Source of the DNA: Batillaria attramentaria
Taxonomy: Eukaryota > Mollusca > Gastropoda > Batillariidae
Assembly: GCA_018292915.2 (NCBI GenBank)
Contig: JACVVK020000001.1
Coordinates: forward strand, 4,427,501 to 4,491,500
Direction: 5' to 3'
DNA length: 64,000 bases
Shown piece after piece: positions 53,700-64,000 of the stretch. Positions within the stretch are counted from its first letter, which is position 1. Every line of letters begins with the position of its first letter. The position numbers and the translations under genes were made by a program. Under the pieces are notes generated by a model that was not told the origin of the DNA, did not search any database, and worked only from the letters and a program-made list of their open reading frames with translations.

Positions 53700-54530
53700 A
53701 GACTGCTGAAGATTAATGGCTTAGATAGGGATTTAGTATCCCGGACTGAGGCATCAGGAAGTTGGCGCGCGATTGGACGGAGGTGTCAAATAATCAGAAC
53801 ATATGTTGCGCGCACAGTGATAGTGCTGTTTACCTTCGCTGTCCGTTCTAATACTGTTGCTATTGTACCGCTGATATTGCTGTAATCCGTCTCCCTTTCT
53901 CGTGGAATATCATTCACGCATAGCAGAGTTTCAGTCACGATCTCTCCCACTCTTGTCCGTTTTGTTTGGTGTGTACATTAGTAGTTATAGTAGCAAGTGC
54001 AACAACAGGAAATGTTAATCAGGCGTCATTATGCATTCCGGCGATGCAGTATAGCATTTTAACTCTTTCCGTGCTGAGTTTTTCTTCTTTTTTTCCCCTC
54101 TAGCGTAATTACCCTTTCATGCTATGTGGAGAAAGAACACTTTTCGTCATCATTGAAATGTCTCCATTTCTCATTTAAAACAGAGAAGAAGATATGAAAA
54201 CAGTGAGGAGAGACATACGTGGTTGCTTCCCTTGAGCAGTAGAGACCCTTTTTTGCTTGGGCTGTATTTAGTTCCTTATTTTATCTAGGGTTTCGTGTCA
54301 GAGCGTACTGTTTCTCTTCTGTTTGTCTGTATCGATAGCACCTTCTGGCAGGAACCCTCGTGATGATGTCGTGACTTAGAATAAAAACAGAAAGTTGGCG
54401 ATCCCATGGATGGGACCGCCGCAGCCAAGCGCTGTGAACTGACGTGAGGGCCCAAGATGGGGGAACCATAGCATAGAGAGAGTTAAATGAAATAAGCAAT
54501 CAAAGCAGCCGGTTGCGACTCACACAATCA
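53700..54530. other. No recognisable feature
   Basis: Unique sequence; a 121-codon frame extends from the (GT)n tract but loses any repeat character without gaining a recognisable motif. No gene call is made. Confidence 0.4.
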
Positions 54531-54540
54531 AGAGGTAGGA

Positions 54541-54650
54541 GGCTTTAGGAAAAACAAACCAGCCAAACAACGACGACGACGACAAACAACAACAACAACA
54601 ACAACAACAACAAGAACAACGACAACAGCAACAACAACAATAACATCAAA
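54541..54650. repeat. (CAA)n/(CGA)n trinucleotide tract
   Basis: CGACGACGAC then about 8 CAA units and decayed copies. Confidence 0.92.
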
Positions 54651-54704
54651 CGAAGCGCAGCCGGAACAAAACCAGTTGCAACAGCTCATATCTCTCGCTT
54701 TTCG

Positions 54705-54777
54705 TCTGTCTGTCTGTCTGTCTCTGGGTCTGTCTTTGTGTCCGTCTGTCGGTCTGTCTGTCTGTTCTTCCCACGTG

Positions 54778-54833
<56 letters not shown>

Positions 54834-54850
54834 GTGTGTCTGTGTGTGTT
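54705..54850. repeat. (TGTC)n then (GT)n
   Basis: Degenerate TCTGTC repeats to 54768, then (GT)n at 54781-54830 and a weaker continuation. Confidence 0.93.
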
Positions 54851-55517
54851 TCGCGCGCGCGTACACGCACGGGCGTTCTCCTGTCATGCATAATTCAAAC
54901 AGCGGCTTGGTGGCAGGAGCACACAGATAACATCAGCAATCAATGCAGTGTACTTTCATTAAATTGCTCGTCTCACGCCCGATCTGCGACTGCGCACGGT
55001 CGCTTCCGATTGACACTCGGTTGCCCTATCACTTGCATCGGCTCACCGGCATTTTACAACTCACGTCCAGGTTGTCTGTACCTTGTGACATGTGTGTCGC
55101 AACATGCGGAAGGGCTGACCGGCGCAAAAAAGGTTCAGAGTTATTTTGTTTCCTGTGTAGGTAGAAAATTGAATATCTCAGTATAGTTACAGACCAGAGT
55201 ACGAATTTTGCGACACCGTTGAATCTTAATATACAGCATTATTATTGTGTGGAAGTTGTGACACGTGGTTAAGCGTGCGGCATATCTGACCAGTTATTGA
55301 ATATATAACGGGATAACGGGACTGTCCATAATATATAGCTGTGGACTATAGTACGCAATTTTTCGACACCGTTGAATCTTAATCTACAGCATCACTTCTG
55401 TGTGGATGTTGTGACCTGTGGGGAACCATGCGGCATATCTGTCCAGTGCAGAAGGTGTAGAGTTGTTATATAATTATGTCCTCTGTGGAAAGAGAACGTA
55501 ACTGTGCATAATATATA

Positions 55518-55731
55518 AACTAGTGTCCGTTGTCGGAATGTTTTTGTGCAAAGTGATCCCCAAGGCCTAAAAACATAGGTTTACGTATTCCACGTCCCAA
55601 ATACAGCGTCTGCGCTCGGGAATACCGGAAACATTTGCTAATGAAATATACCACTCTGAAATTGCTGTATTGTTCTGCTTTTATTGTATGTCCTCGCCAA
55701 CCCTTGGTATCGTTTCTTTTGGGCACTAGTT
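55518..55731. mobile_element. 214 bp MITE with TA duplication (Tc1/mariner-like)
   Basis: The ends are inverted repeats: AACTAGTGTCC at the left, GGGCACTAGTT at the right. Both are flanked by TA (55516-55517 and 55732-55733). Neighbouring satellite units read ATATATAG-TGTGG without interruption, so target and duplication are certain. TA target use and short TIRs are those of Tc1/mariner-type MITEs. It has no coding capacity. Confidence 0.82.
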
Positions 55732-56067
55732 TAGTTGTGGATTATAGTACGCAGAGTTGCGACACCGTTGAATCTTAATCTTCAACATCGTGACTGTGTG
55801 GATGTTGTGACCTGTGGGGAAACATGCGGCATATCTGACCATTGCAGAAGGTTCAGAGTTGTTATCCCTTGTGGAGAGAGAACGGAACTGTACATAATAT
55901 ATAGTTGTGGACAACAGTACGCACTTTTGCGACATCGTTGAATCTTAATCAGCAGCATTACAATTGTCTGAAAGTTGACCTGTGGTTAAACATGCGACAT
56001 ATCTGACCAGTGCAGAAGGATTAGAGTTCTTATATATATAATTATATCCTCTGTGGCGAGAGAACGG

Positions 56068-56241
56068 AGGGGGTGGGGTGGGTGTTTGGGGGTTTAACGT
56101 CCTTTTCCACCACATAGGGCGATATCAAAGACGGGGCAACGATGAAAAAGCCAGCACAAATATTTGGCCCCAGCCGGGTTCGAACTCACGACCCGAGCAT
56201 TAGAAGTCCAACGCTCTACCATTCGACCACCCAGGCTCCCC
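56068..56241 (-). mobile_element. SINE-1 copy 19, full length, perfect 13 bp TSD, in the satellite
   Basis: Very close to the copy at 218-391, including GATGAAAAAGCC and the ATTAGAAGTCC variant. The flanks GGCGAGAGAACGG at 56055-56067 and 56242-56254 are identical, and the target is ordinary satellite sequence. Confidence 0.94.
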
Positions 56242-56472
56242 GGCGAGAGAACGGTACTGTCCATGATGTATTGTTGTGGACTATAGTACGGAATTTTGCG
56301 ACACCGTTGACTCTTCATCTACAGCAGCAGCATTATCTTGAAGTTGTGACTCCTGGCGAAAGATGGCTGACAAGTGCAAAGGTAGAGAGTGATTATGTTG
56401 GGAGAGAATTGAAATCTCAGTACAGTTGTGGACCAGATAGGACATTTGGGACATCACTGAATCTTTGTCTAC

Positions 56473-56587
56473 TTACTTACTTACTTAGGCCCCTGGCTCC
56501 ACGTGGAGCATAGACCATCGACAACCCTTCGCCATCGCACTTGTTCTGGGCTAGTCTTGCCACTCCAGTCCAGTTGGTCCCCTGCTT
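56473..56587 (-). mobile_element. LINE 3' end, family V copy 2, 13 bp TSD, in the satellite
   Basis: On the minus strand the frame gives RWRRVVDGLCSTWS, as in the copy at 52110-52221, then CCAGGGGCC and (TAAG)n. The flanks AATCTTTGTCTAC at 56460-56472 and 56588-56600 are identical. Truncated at nearly the same point as copy 1. Confidence 0.78.
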
Positions 56588-56659
56588 AATCTTTGTCTAC
56601 AGTGCCATTATAGTCTGGAAGTTGTGCGTTATGTAGAAATATGCGCAAAAGGATGAGAA

Positions 56660-56974
56660 TTACATATGTCCTCTGAAGGAAGAGAACAGAAATCCCCATA
56701 ATATTATGTAGCTGCGGTCCACAGAAATGCAATTTTGCAACTCTGTCCAATCTTTATCTACATCATTCATGACTGGTGCAGGATATTGTTTGCCAACCTC
56801 ATCTAGATAGCAAATACCAAAGGTGTGATTGCGTGCAGCCACTATGAATACAACTATAGGGACCTGGTCTTCCGGCTTTGCCGCACAGACAGAACGAGCA
56901 AGGTTTGATGCAGTTTGGGTAACCCATAAGTGATCGGCGAAGTCACATCCTGGGTTCGGGATCCAAGCGAACAA
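56660..56974 (-). other. Possible coding relic, 104-residue frame of unknown family
   Basis: The frame is open for 104 codons with balanced composition (PEDQVPIVVFIVAARNHTFG, ICYLDEV), unlike the repeat-driven frames elsewhere. On the minus strand, CCCGAACCCAG just upstream of GATGTGACTTCGCC could be a splice acceptor. I do not recognise the family. Its downstream half runs into the last satellite units, so the C-terminal part is not trustworthy. Confidence 0.2.
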
Positions 56975-58281
56975 ACTTTTTGGTGGCTACATCTTTTGCG
57001 TGGTGGCTAAACACAGGAAAACGTTAGCCTAACGTAAGAAAAATGGCAGCGTACCTAAGCTGTACGATGTTTACTAGCTGAGCTTGACTGAAGTTAGAAT
57101 TGGATCCCCTATGGCGCACGGCGAACCTCACCTCGCAGTGTCAGCATTGGACATTTTCCACAGAGACACGTACACACTGTAGCTTGTAGGGCTAAAGTCT
57201 CAAGTGTATATTTTCATGGAGTGTTATTCAGCGTCAATTGTGTCCTATCATTATATAAATATTGGTCCAGCCACCACAGAGATAATTATTAATGTGTTGA
57301 TTTTTTTTTTCCTATGGTTGGATCCACGACCCTCGATTACAGGAGAGGGACATCATGACTAGGTTTGATGCAGAAGAAAATTCGTTGTATACACCGGTAG
57401 GCAGAGCGTACAGAACGTTGAAGAGATGAACTTTGTCCAATGCTGCGAGGTATGACCAGTTGTTCGTGCTGATGCTTTTACGTCACTGCTGCCTGCCCGC
57501 AAAAACACGTACTTGCTTCGTATTGTGGAAGTGCAGTAACATTAGCAGTCGACCCTATGGGCTACTCTTTATACTACGTCGTATTGTTACCTGTGGATTT
57601 TACCTGTGTCAAGCTGCTGGCAGTTGAACGTTTAACAAAGGAAGCAATTGAAACAGTGCCTGCATAACAGATAACTGGATAAAGTAACCAGTCAATCAAA
57701 CTCAACTTAGTCGGCTCCACATTGGGCACACCCACATTACCCATTCCCATCTGTTGAAGGGGGAGGACCCCCCCCCCCCCCCCCCCTTCGTGCGTCCCAT
57801 GCCACGAGCCTTTTACAGTTGAACACTTTTTAATCTTGTGTACGGATCTCACTGAGATCCGTGCCAAACATTATTGTGCAGACTCACTGAGGGTGCTGTT
57901 CAGGGATGTCCCCCCTGACAGCATCTTCAGTTTCCTGAAAGAGTCAAACCTCTTCTATAAAATATAGTCCTTCTTTATAACACAATCTGTGATATTGTTT
58001 TTAGTCCTGAAGAAATCAATCTTGTACGGGATCTCATTTAAGCTGCACATATTTTTTAATATATAATTTATTTACATCCCGTTTTACCGCATGACTTTTA
58101 TTTTTAATGACCTTGCAGAGAAAGACGTAGCTGAGCCGCGAAATAGTCTCTGTTGCTTGCGTGGCGTAAAGCCCTAAATAACTAACCAACAATCAAACTC
58201 AAAGTACTTATACTCTTTCCAATTTGTTTGGAGTGTTGAACATTTTTCCTCGCGTGGTGGTAACAGTTGAATTTCAGAAGA
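56975..58281. other. No recognisable feature
   Basis: Unique, AT-leaning sequence with a C run (57769-57786) and T runs. GATCTCACTGAGATCCGTGC near 57846 holds a short perfect inverted repeat. No frame is supported. Confidence 0.4.
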
Positions 58282-58295
58282 CCGTAGGCCAACAG

Positions 58296-58467
58296 GGGGA
58301 ACCGGGATAGCCGAATGGTAGAGCGTTGGACTCTCAATGCTCGGGTCGTGAGTTCGTATCCCGGCTCGGGCCAAATACTTGTGTTGGCCTTTTTCTCGTT
58401 GCCCCGTTTTTGATATCATCCTTACGTGGTGGAAAAGGACGTTAAATTCCTAAACACCCACCCCATC
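58296..58467 (+). mobile_element. SINE-1 copy 20, full length, perfect 14 bp TSD
   Basis: GGGAACCGGGATAGCCGAAT, TGAGTTCGTATCCCGGC, TTTTTCTCGTTGCCCCG and GGAAAAGGACGTTAAATTCC. The flanks CCGTAGGCCAACAG at 58282-58295 and 58468-58481 are identical. Confidence 0.94.
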
Positions 58468-58499
58468 CCGTAGGCCAACAGACCATACACGCGGTGCAA

Positions 58500-58851
58500 T
58501 GACGTATCGTGTTTAACTCCTTGCTGCTGCATGATTGTGAAGCCTTAATCCAGGCATTTGTATTAAAAACCCGGTGTTGCAAGAGCATAGAATGTGAAGT
58601 GTGTTGTTCATGGACAGGCGCCAGGTGCCGACGAATGTATATAGACCGCGACGTGTTTAGAACGGCTGGTGTTGTACAGAGAGCTTTGCAACTGCTGCCA
58701 AGCCATACATCAAGCTTCCAAGAGCTGTGTTGAGTTGTGTCGACATTTTTACATGTGTTTATCGTGTCCGTAGCTATATTGTTGTTCTCACCTTTGGGAC
58801 GTTTCATCTCTGGACGGAGCAAGCTAGCCTGTAGTTTTTTTTTTTTTTTTT
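58500..58851. other. No recognisable feature
   Basis: Unique sequence with two opposed frames of 74 and 126 codons; neither has a recognisable motif. Confidence 0.4.
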
Positions 58852-59157
58852 GCTTAGCGATGGTCTAATAGGTAGCGCGTCGGATTTAGCCGCTGCGCTA
58901 CTGAAGGGCCTTCACCGCTGTCACAGCGAGGAGCCTAGCTCGACCTTGTGATATGTGATACCAGTTTTTCCTGGCTACCGGGCTGCTCATCGGGAGGTTT
59001 TCTCCGGGTTATCCGGCTTTCCTTCCCCCAGCAAAATTGTAAAAAAAAAAATAGGATAGGTATTGGGTGGCGCTGCACCGCGGCGACGCGCTTCCCCCGG
59101 GGGAAGCAGCCCGAATTTCTCGAAAGGGATAAGAAAGTAGTAAAAAAAAAAAAAAAA
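58852..59157 (+). mobile_element. SINE-2 copy 2, B box damaged, poly(A) tail
   Basis: It is collinear with 11353-11686: GATGGTCTAATAGGTAGCGC, GTTTTTCCTGGCTACCGGGC, GGGTGGCGCTGCACCGCGGC, poly(A). The GGTTCGAGCCC B box of copy 1 reads TAGCTCGACC here, so the internal promoter is probably lost. A T run stands just before the head. Confidence 0.83.
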
Positions 59158-60318
59158 TGTGCGAACATTGATTTGTAAGGGAGTGAGGTTATCGGGAACA
59201 TTATCGTTTGCGCTTTCTTGCCAGCTACCGGTTGATTGCCCAACAATGTTGGCACCCAGGTTGCCCAGTGAAGTTAAAGGGACACGCGGTAGCCAAACCA
59301 AGATCACAGGTAGAGCAAGCCTGCTTACGACGACAAAAGCAGTTACGACGAATGCATAAATATTGCCTTCTCTGGTGAACCACAATGTACGTCTGCCACT
59401 CAGTGGGAGTATCGAGCGATCTGGGGCAACAGTCTCTAAGACGACACTTGGGAGATTACTGAAAAAATGGTAGAGTGCATATGGGTTTTAGCTAGTGCAG
59501 AGATACCTTTTTAACTGAACTGAGGCAGCATATTTCTGTTACGCGACGCTCGCTATTACAATTAAGCAATCTGTAAGATAGTGTTTGAGCAGCTCACCGA
59601 CGCATTTGTGAATCTACTCGAAAGGCGTTTTCTTTCGCCACATATTTATGCTTTTTATGTTTAGGGAGTTGCCTAAGGTAACAAAAGTAGGCCATTTTAA
59701 TTTTTTTCTTCTGCTGTCATCTCGCTGCACTTTGTTGATTTTCGACCGCTAGTCTTTCTCTACCTTGCTTGAGGGTATCCACCCTGCTTGTGGACAAAGG
59801 GTTAATGAAACTGACTACACAGCCATTACGCTGCAACCTGGTCTTTGGCAGAGTGGTGCCGGAGACCTGATCGAAATGGGAGTTGGACGCACAGCACTCG
59901 CTAGTCAGATCACACTCACCGGCTCATCACGCCGCCATCATCATTAGGGACGAGAAGCATCTCCTCAGCCCTGTCGCACTCACTCTACCCGGAGTCCTTT
60001 CGGCGTGGTACATATTAACGTGCCTCCACTACTAGCTGTACCTGATTTGCGAGCAGCGCTTGGAAGTTTGGGTTACAGCGCATTTTGTCATTGCGCATGC
60101 GGCTCGGGTCTGCGAGTAATTCCAGCAAGCCTTCGATTGATTTTTGCCGGCCATAAGCCGAGGGGGGGTCAGAGTGTCGTGCCTTGACAAGATAAATCTC
60201 TTTAGTTCCCCCTGGCGTGTGGCTGTGTTTCTGCAGCGTGATCCCCAACATACCGCTGCTTGCCGGATAATGTTGGACCGATGACAGTCCTCAAGCGCCC
60301 GTTTTCAGGGCGTCTGCA
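59158..60318. other. No recognisable feature
   Basis: Unique sequence without microsatellites of note. Frames of 60-80 codons on both strands, none supported. Confidence 0.4.
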
Positions 60319-60319
60319 G

Positions 60320-61150
60320 CGGTTGCTGGCGGAAACCGTCAGCCCCTTGTGGATTAGCTTCTTCTTGTCGCAATTTTGCCGGTGGTGTTCACTGATACGC
60401 GGCTACTAGACGCACGTGCAGTGGTGTCTGTGGGAGGTCGTAGAGTGTGTTGCACTGTCGTTTCCAGCATGTTGGTCGTTAATAAGCAGTGTTTCGTTGG
60501 TCTTTGTTACGGCGGAAACCGTCAGCCACTTGTGGATTAGCTTTTTTGCTTGTCGTAATTTTGCCGGTGGTGTTCACTGATACGCGGCTACGAGACGCAC
60601 GTGCAGTGGCGAGAGGACGCAAAGTTTTGTACTGTCGCTTGGTCCAGCGTGCTGGTCGTTACAAAGCAGTGTTTCACTGGCCTGTGCTACGACGGACACT
60701 GTCAACCACTTGTGGATTAGCTTCTTCTTGGTCCGGTGGTTTTCATTTGCGGACGCACGTGCAGTGGTGTCTGTGAGGGGTTGCGGAGTGTGTTTCACTA
60801 TCGCTTCCAACATGCTGGTCGTTGGTCTCTGCTCCGTCGGAAATAGTCAGCCACTGGTGAATTAGCTTCTTCTTGTCGCAGTTTTGCCGAGTATTGTCAG
60901 CTATTAAATGCACCGTGCACTTTTGTGTCTGTCAGGGGTCGCAGAGTGTGTTGCAGTATCGCTTCCAGTATGTTGGTTGCTACTCAGCAGTGTTTAGTTC
61001 AACCACGCTACCTCGGAAACCGCCAACCACCTGTGGATTAGCGTCTCTTTGTGGCAACTTTACCGGTGGTTTTCGTACGCGGTTACAAAACGCACGTGCA
61101 CTTTGTGTCTGTGAGAGGTCGCTGGATGTGTTGTACTGTCGTTGAGAACG
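60320..61150 (+). repeat. Second satellite array, about 4.6 units of 145-182 bp
   Basis: The anchor GGAAACCGTCAGCCACTTGT or variant occurs near 60331, 60513, 60694, 60839 and 61015. After it come GGATTAGCTTCTTCTTGTCG, TTTTGCCGGTGGTGTTCAC, ACGCGGCTAC-AGACGCACG, TGCAGTGGTGTCTGTG, GTTGCACTGTCGTTTCCAGC and TGTTGGTCGTTA, in order. The first two units are nearly the same length and very similar; later ones carry deletions. A 95-codon frame in it is incidental. Confidence 0.88.
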
Positions 61151-62260
61151 TGTTCCTCGTCGTTACTAAGTTGCATTTCGTTGGTCACCTTTCTACGTCA
61201 TAAACGTTGGTCGTCAGAACCACGTGCTGGTCGGCAACTACGCGTTTTGCTGCTGGCGCTACGTTGTCGTCGATACAAACTGTTGGTCAGTTCCTTGTGC
61301 TGGGCGATACTTTGTCATATTGTACAGCCTGAATGGTCGCACTGGAACCTGGAAAACACTTGCTGGAGCCCCACTGCAGGACACCTGCACCAAATTCAGT
61401 ACTTCAGTACTAGTTTTGCCGACTTCTTTCACTTGGTAGACGTGGTTTGGCGAAAGTTGACGAGACACCTAGCTGCTGCTTGCTGCTGGATTTTTGTCTC
61501 TGTGCAGACAGTGATTTGAAGTGACACACAGTGACACGTTTTCTGTCACATCAGTGACTTTTTTTTCTCCAGAAATACACAACTATCAGCTTTTATTGCG
61601 AAAGCTGTGGTTTTGTTTCTGTTTCACTGTTTGAATCGCTTCAGTATAATTATCAGGTCTGGTTTTTGTTCTGGAGTAGTTTTTTTCCCCACCGCGATAT
61701 CGATTTTATTGAGTCCAAACCCTCTCTCCCAGAACACAAAAGACAGAACATCAGTGGTCTAATCGAGAAGATTTTCTGAAATTACCTGAAAATGTCAAAT
61801 GGTTGTTCTGAAGCGCAGCGAGTCGAGTGATCAGGTGCGTTAACGCTTTGCGGTACTCAAATGGATCGGTGGAACGCAGTCATCACTTTGCGTATCGTGA
61901 CCAAAGCAGTGGTTGCATATTGTGAAATGGACCTTTCCGAGAGACCATAGCAACTGTTGTTAAGGCGATACGGGCGGTGGCGTTTTCATCTTCCGTTTTG
62001 TGCGACAGTTTGTTGTCGATTTCTCAGAAGCGCTGTTGACAAAATGTTCGCAACAAACATGCTGGATCGGCTGTATACACTAGAGCGCGCAATCTTTCCT
62101 GCTGTTTGAAAGCTTGTGGGAGTCTCTGAACTGCAGCGTGGTTTGACCTGTTTTCTGATTGGGCAAAAACGCTTGCGCTAGAGTGGTCTGTTCTGTAACT
62201 TGTCCCGGATGACGGCTTCAATAAATCGGTGATTACAGTTTTCGGTCCGCTGGAACCGCC
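61151..62260. other. No recognisable feature
   Basis: Unique sequence. A 125-codon frame (61142-61519) and an opposite 69-codon frame are present but lack any motif I know. Confidence 0.4.
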
Positions 62261-62271
62261 TATTGATTCAG

Positions 62272-62650
62272 CAATTGTGCTGCAGTGCTCTATATATACA
62301 CCGATGAAGGCATTGAACCGTACGTCGTGAAAGCTACACTTAAAAGGCATCAGCTCATCAGTGATTGTGTTACATTTTAATGGAAGCAACCCTTTCACGG
62401 GTCGACTGTCTCTGACCATTGCAACGACTGACGTCCAGCTCAGTTGAAGGTGACATCTCTGCTTTGGATGTGCTGTATTTGTATGATATAGTAGTGTTGT
62501 GTATACACTAATTAAAGGCAGTTTTCCGTACGTGTGAAAGGTATACAATCAAAATTATCATTTCGCCATTTCTCTTAACTACAGCAGCACTTTTACGGAC
62601 CGACTACTTTGACTCTTGCAACCACTGGAGTTCAGTTCAGGTCAGTTCAT
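62272..62650 (+). repeat. Diverged tandem duplication, two units of about 200 bp
   Basis: Unit 1: TATATACACCGATGAAGGC, CCGTACGTCGTGAAAGCTAC, GAAGCAACCCTTTCACGGG, TTGCAACGACTGACGTCCAG. Unit 2: GTATACACTAATTAAAGGC, CCGTACGTGTGAAAGGTATAC, AGCAGCACTTTTACGGACC, TTGCAACCACTGGAGTTCAG. The order is the same and similarity is patchy. A 174-codon minus-strand frame covers part of it but is not shared between units. Confidence 0.5.
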
Positions 62651-64000
62651 TTCGGTTTAAGATGGAATAAGATGGCATCGCTGCGCTCGGAAAAGCTCAT
62701 ACGCTTTCCACCGCATCTCCCAGCAGTCTCACCAGCTTCAACCTTGAATTTGAGATCGTTACACTAGAGCCACTGGAGGAGTACTGTAGTCTCAGACGAC
62801 CAGTCAACAAATCATCCTTTTTCATGCCAGTTTTCAAAAACATCACGCCGGGAGGACGTGCTCGTTATGGTCAACGGAAGAAACATACATAAACCTTGTC
62901 TTGGACGTGACGTTCTTCACAGCGGGCGCTGAAACGTGCGGGTGGATCTGTCGAAGTGTGTGAAATAAATCAGGGTATTGCGTGGAAGTGTGATTCCCGA
63001 CTCAGACGTGGCTGTAAAAAAAAAAAGAAGTGCTATTAGTGCAGTGATTTATCCGTGCCCATCACCGGAACACACTCAGTCTAGTTTTCCGCGGTATAGT
63101 TCCCAGTGGTAACTCAGCCGAACACGGCTGTTGAAAATGCGTTTCACAGACAGCGTGAAAAATCGCTCGGCTGTCAGGAAGACGGAAAATTTTGCCCCGG
63201 AATGAAACAGCAAGAACAGTTACAGCCAGCGATTTTTTTTTAAAAACCAGCTGATCGATAACTTGCTAGGGGGAAAACTGCAAAGTTCAGACGTACAATA
63301 GGCTTACGTTTTACATGGGAAACTTTCAGTCATTCTTCATTCTGTTCCTTCTTCTCGGCGCAGTGATTTGAAAATTGAAAATATCTGTGTTTTGGGACTG
63401 TGCTCGTGCCGTGGTATGATGACATGAACCGTGCGATATCAACTGGATGAACCGGATCCGTGTTGTTCACGTGTGCTGTGACCTCACGACGGCGACCTAA
63501 AGTGTACAGAGATGTCAGCCTGCGGAGTCGACAAAAATCCGTTGTTGTGAAGAGATTCCTCCGCGTCTACAGTGAGTATTGCCACATCAAGTTCTCTCTA
63601 CCGCTGTCATTTTTCTATCGGGGTCTGATTCAGCCTTCCTTGGCGGTTAAAACATTCACTTGCATGCAACGTTAGATTTCAGTTCGTGTTTTGCTCAAGC
63701 ATTGTATTATTTAACTTCGTCTGTAAGCAATATTTGAAACTGCTACCACATACAGAAGACAGGGTAATTTTTCGAGACGCATTTTACGTGCTGGTGACAT
63801 TCTGTCCTCTACCCCTACCCAAACCCTCCCATCCCCTCCACCGACAAAAACACACCGTCTCCTCTCCTCTCCCCCAACAATATAAATATTTTCGAACAAC
63901 GCTGCCTGCATATGCATTGCAGATTCGTGTTAGCTTTTTAGGTAATGAGTGGTTTGGGACATTCCCAACACAACCGCCCATTGCGCTAATCAGACATCGG
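62651..64000. other. No recognisable feature
   Basis: Unique sequence. TCTACAGTGAGTATTG at 63567-63582 contains a splice-donor-like GTGAGT, but I see no convincing exon before it. The end of the window is cut arbitrarily. Confidence 0.35.

Larger units (their letters stand above)
55040..56780 (+). repeat. Diverged satellite array, unit about 160-190 bp, about 8 units, with three insertions
   Basis: The core GACACCGTTGAATCTTAATC or variant recurs near 55211, 55367, 55761, 55931, 56300, 56450 and 56730. Around it, in order, are TGTGG-CTATAGTACG, CAGCAT, GTTGTGACCTGTGG, CATGCGGCATATCTGACCAG, GCAGAAGG-TAGAGTT, GAGAGAACGG-ACTG and CATAATATATAG. Units differ by 15-30 percent by eye. Three foreign pieces interrupt it at 55518-55731, 56068-56241 and 56473-56587. 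Confidence 0.85.

Noticed and set aside
62024..62548. 174-codon minus-strand frame, considered as an exon
   Set aside because: It crosses a diverged tandem duplication whose second unit does not keep the same frame, and no family is recognisable.
63567..63582. Splice donor marking a 5' untranslated exon
   Set aside because: GTGAGT alone is too common, and no promoter or upstream exon signal accompanies it.

Overview
This is animal nuclear DNA, and I find no gene in it that I can support. It has no operons or bacterial features. It is dominated by long dinucleotide microsatellites, many tRNA-derived SINEs, MITE-like elements with inverted ends, 3' ends of LINEs, rolling-circle (Helentron/pearl-like) elements and degenerate satellite arrays. 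That mix fits a molluscan or other lophotrochozoan genome, most likely a marine gastropod. The assignment is inference from repeat style, not from a gene.

Layout. 0-5 kb: three copies of SINE-1, three copies of a TIR element (family M), one copy of a second TIR element (family W, split by an M copy), and a long inverted repeat at 3661-4743. 5-9 kb: microsatellites, a degenerate tandem array at 8.4-8.77 kb and duplicated LINE-like tails with (CCATA)n. 8.78-11.2 kb: a three-level nest. An M element is split by a 2.1 kb rolling-circle-like element (X1), which is itself split by a 232 bp insertion consisting mainly of a perfect 194 bp palindrome with hammerhead-like cores. 11-19 kb: a second and a third tRNA-derived SINE family, two A/C-rich blocks and two W copies. 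19-22 kb: degenerate SINEs and a 30 bp minisatellite. 22.45-25.63 kb: a head-to-tail dimer of a related rolling-circle-like element (Y), each unit carrying the same SINE. 25.6-40 kb: LINE tails, a local tandem duplication, several SINEs with clean target-site duplications (TSDs), and one SINE interrupted by a LINE-tail insertion. 40.5-42.35 kb: X2, an inverted relative of X1 that lacks the palindrome and so gives its empty site. 42.6-52.5 kb: SINEs, a pyrimidine-rich degenerate array, pentanucleotide and tetranucleotide blocks, and a partial third Y copy. 55.0-56.8 kb: a ~180 bp satellite array with three separate insertions (a TA-flanked MITE, a SINE and a LINE 3' end), each readable against the neighbouring units. 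58-59.2 kb: two SINEs. 60.3-61.15 kb: a second satellite array of ~180 bp units. 62-64 kb: mostly unique sequence with no recognised feature.

The long open frames are explained by microsatellites, A/C-rich tracts and SINEs. One 104-residue frame at 56660-56974 has protein-like composition but no family I recognise. The most informative content is the nesting order and the exact insertion boundaries visible in the repeats. The clearest cases are the palindromic ribozyme-like insertion and the two related rolling-circle-like families.
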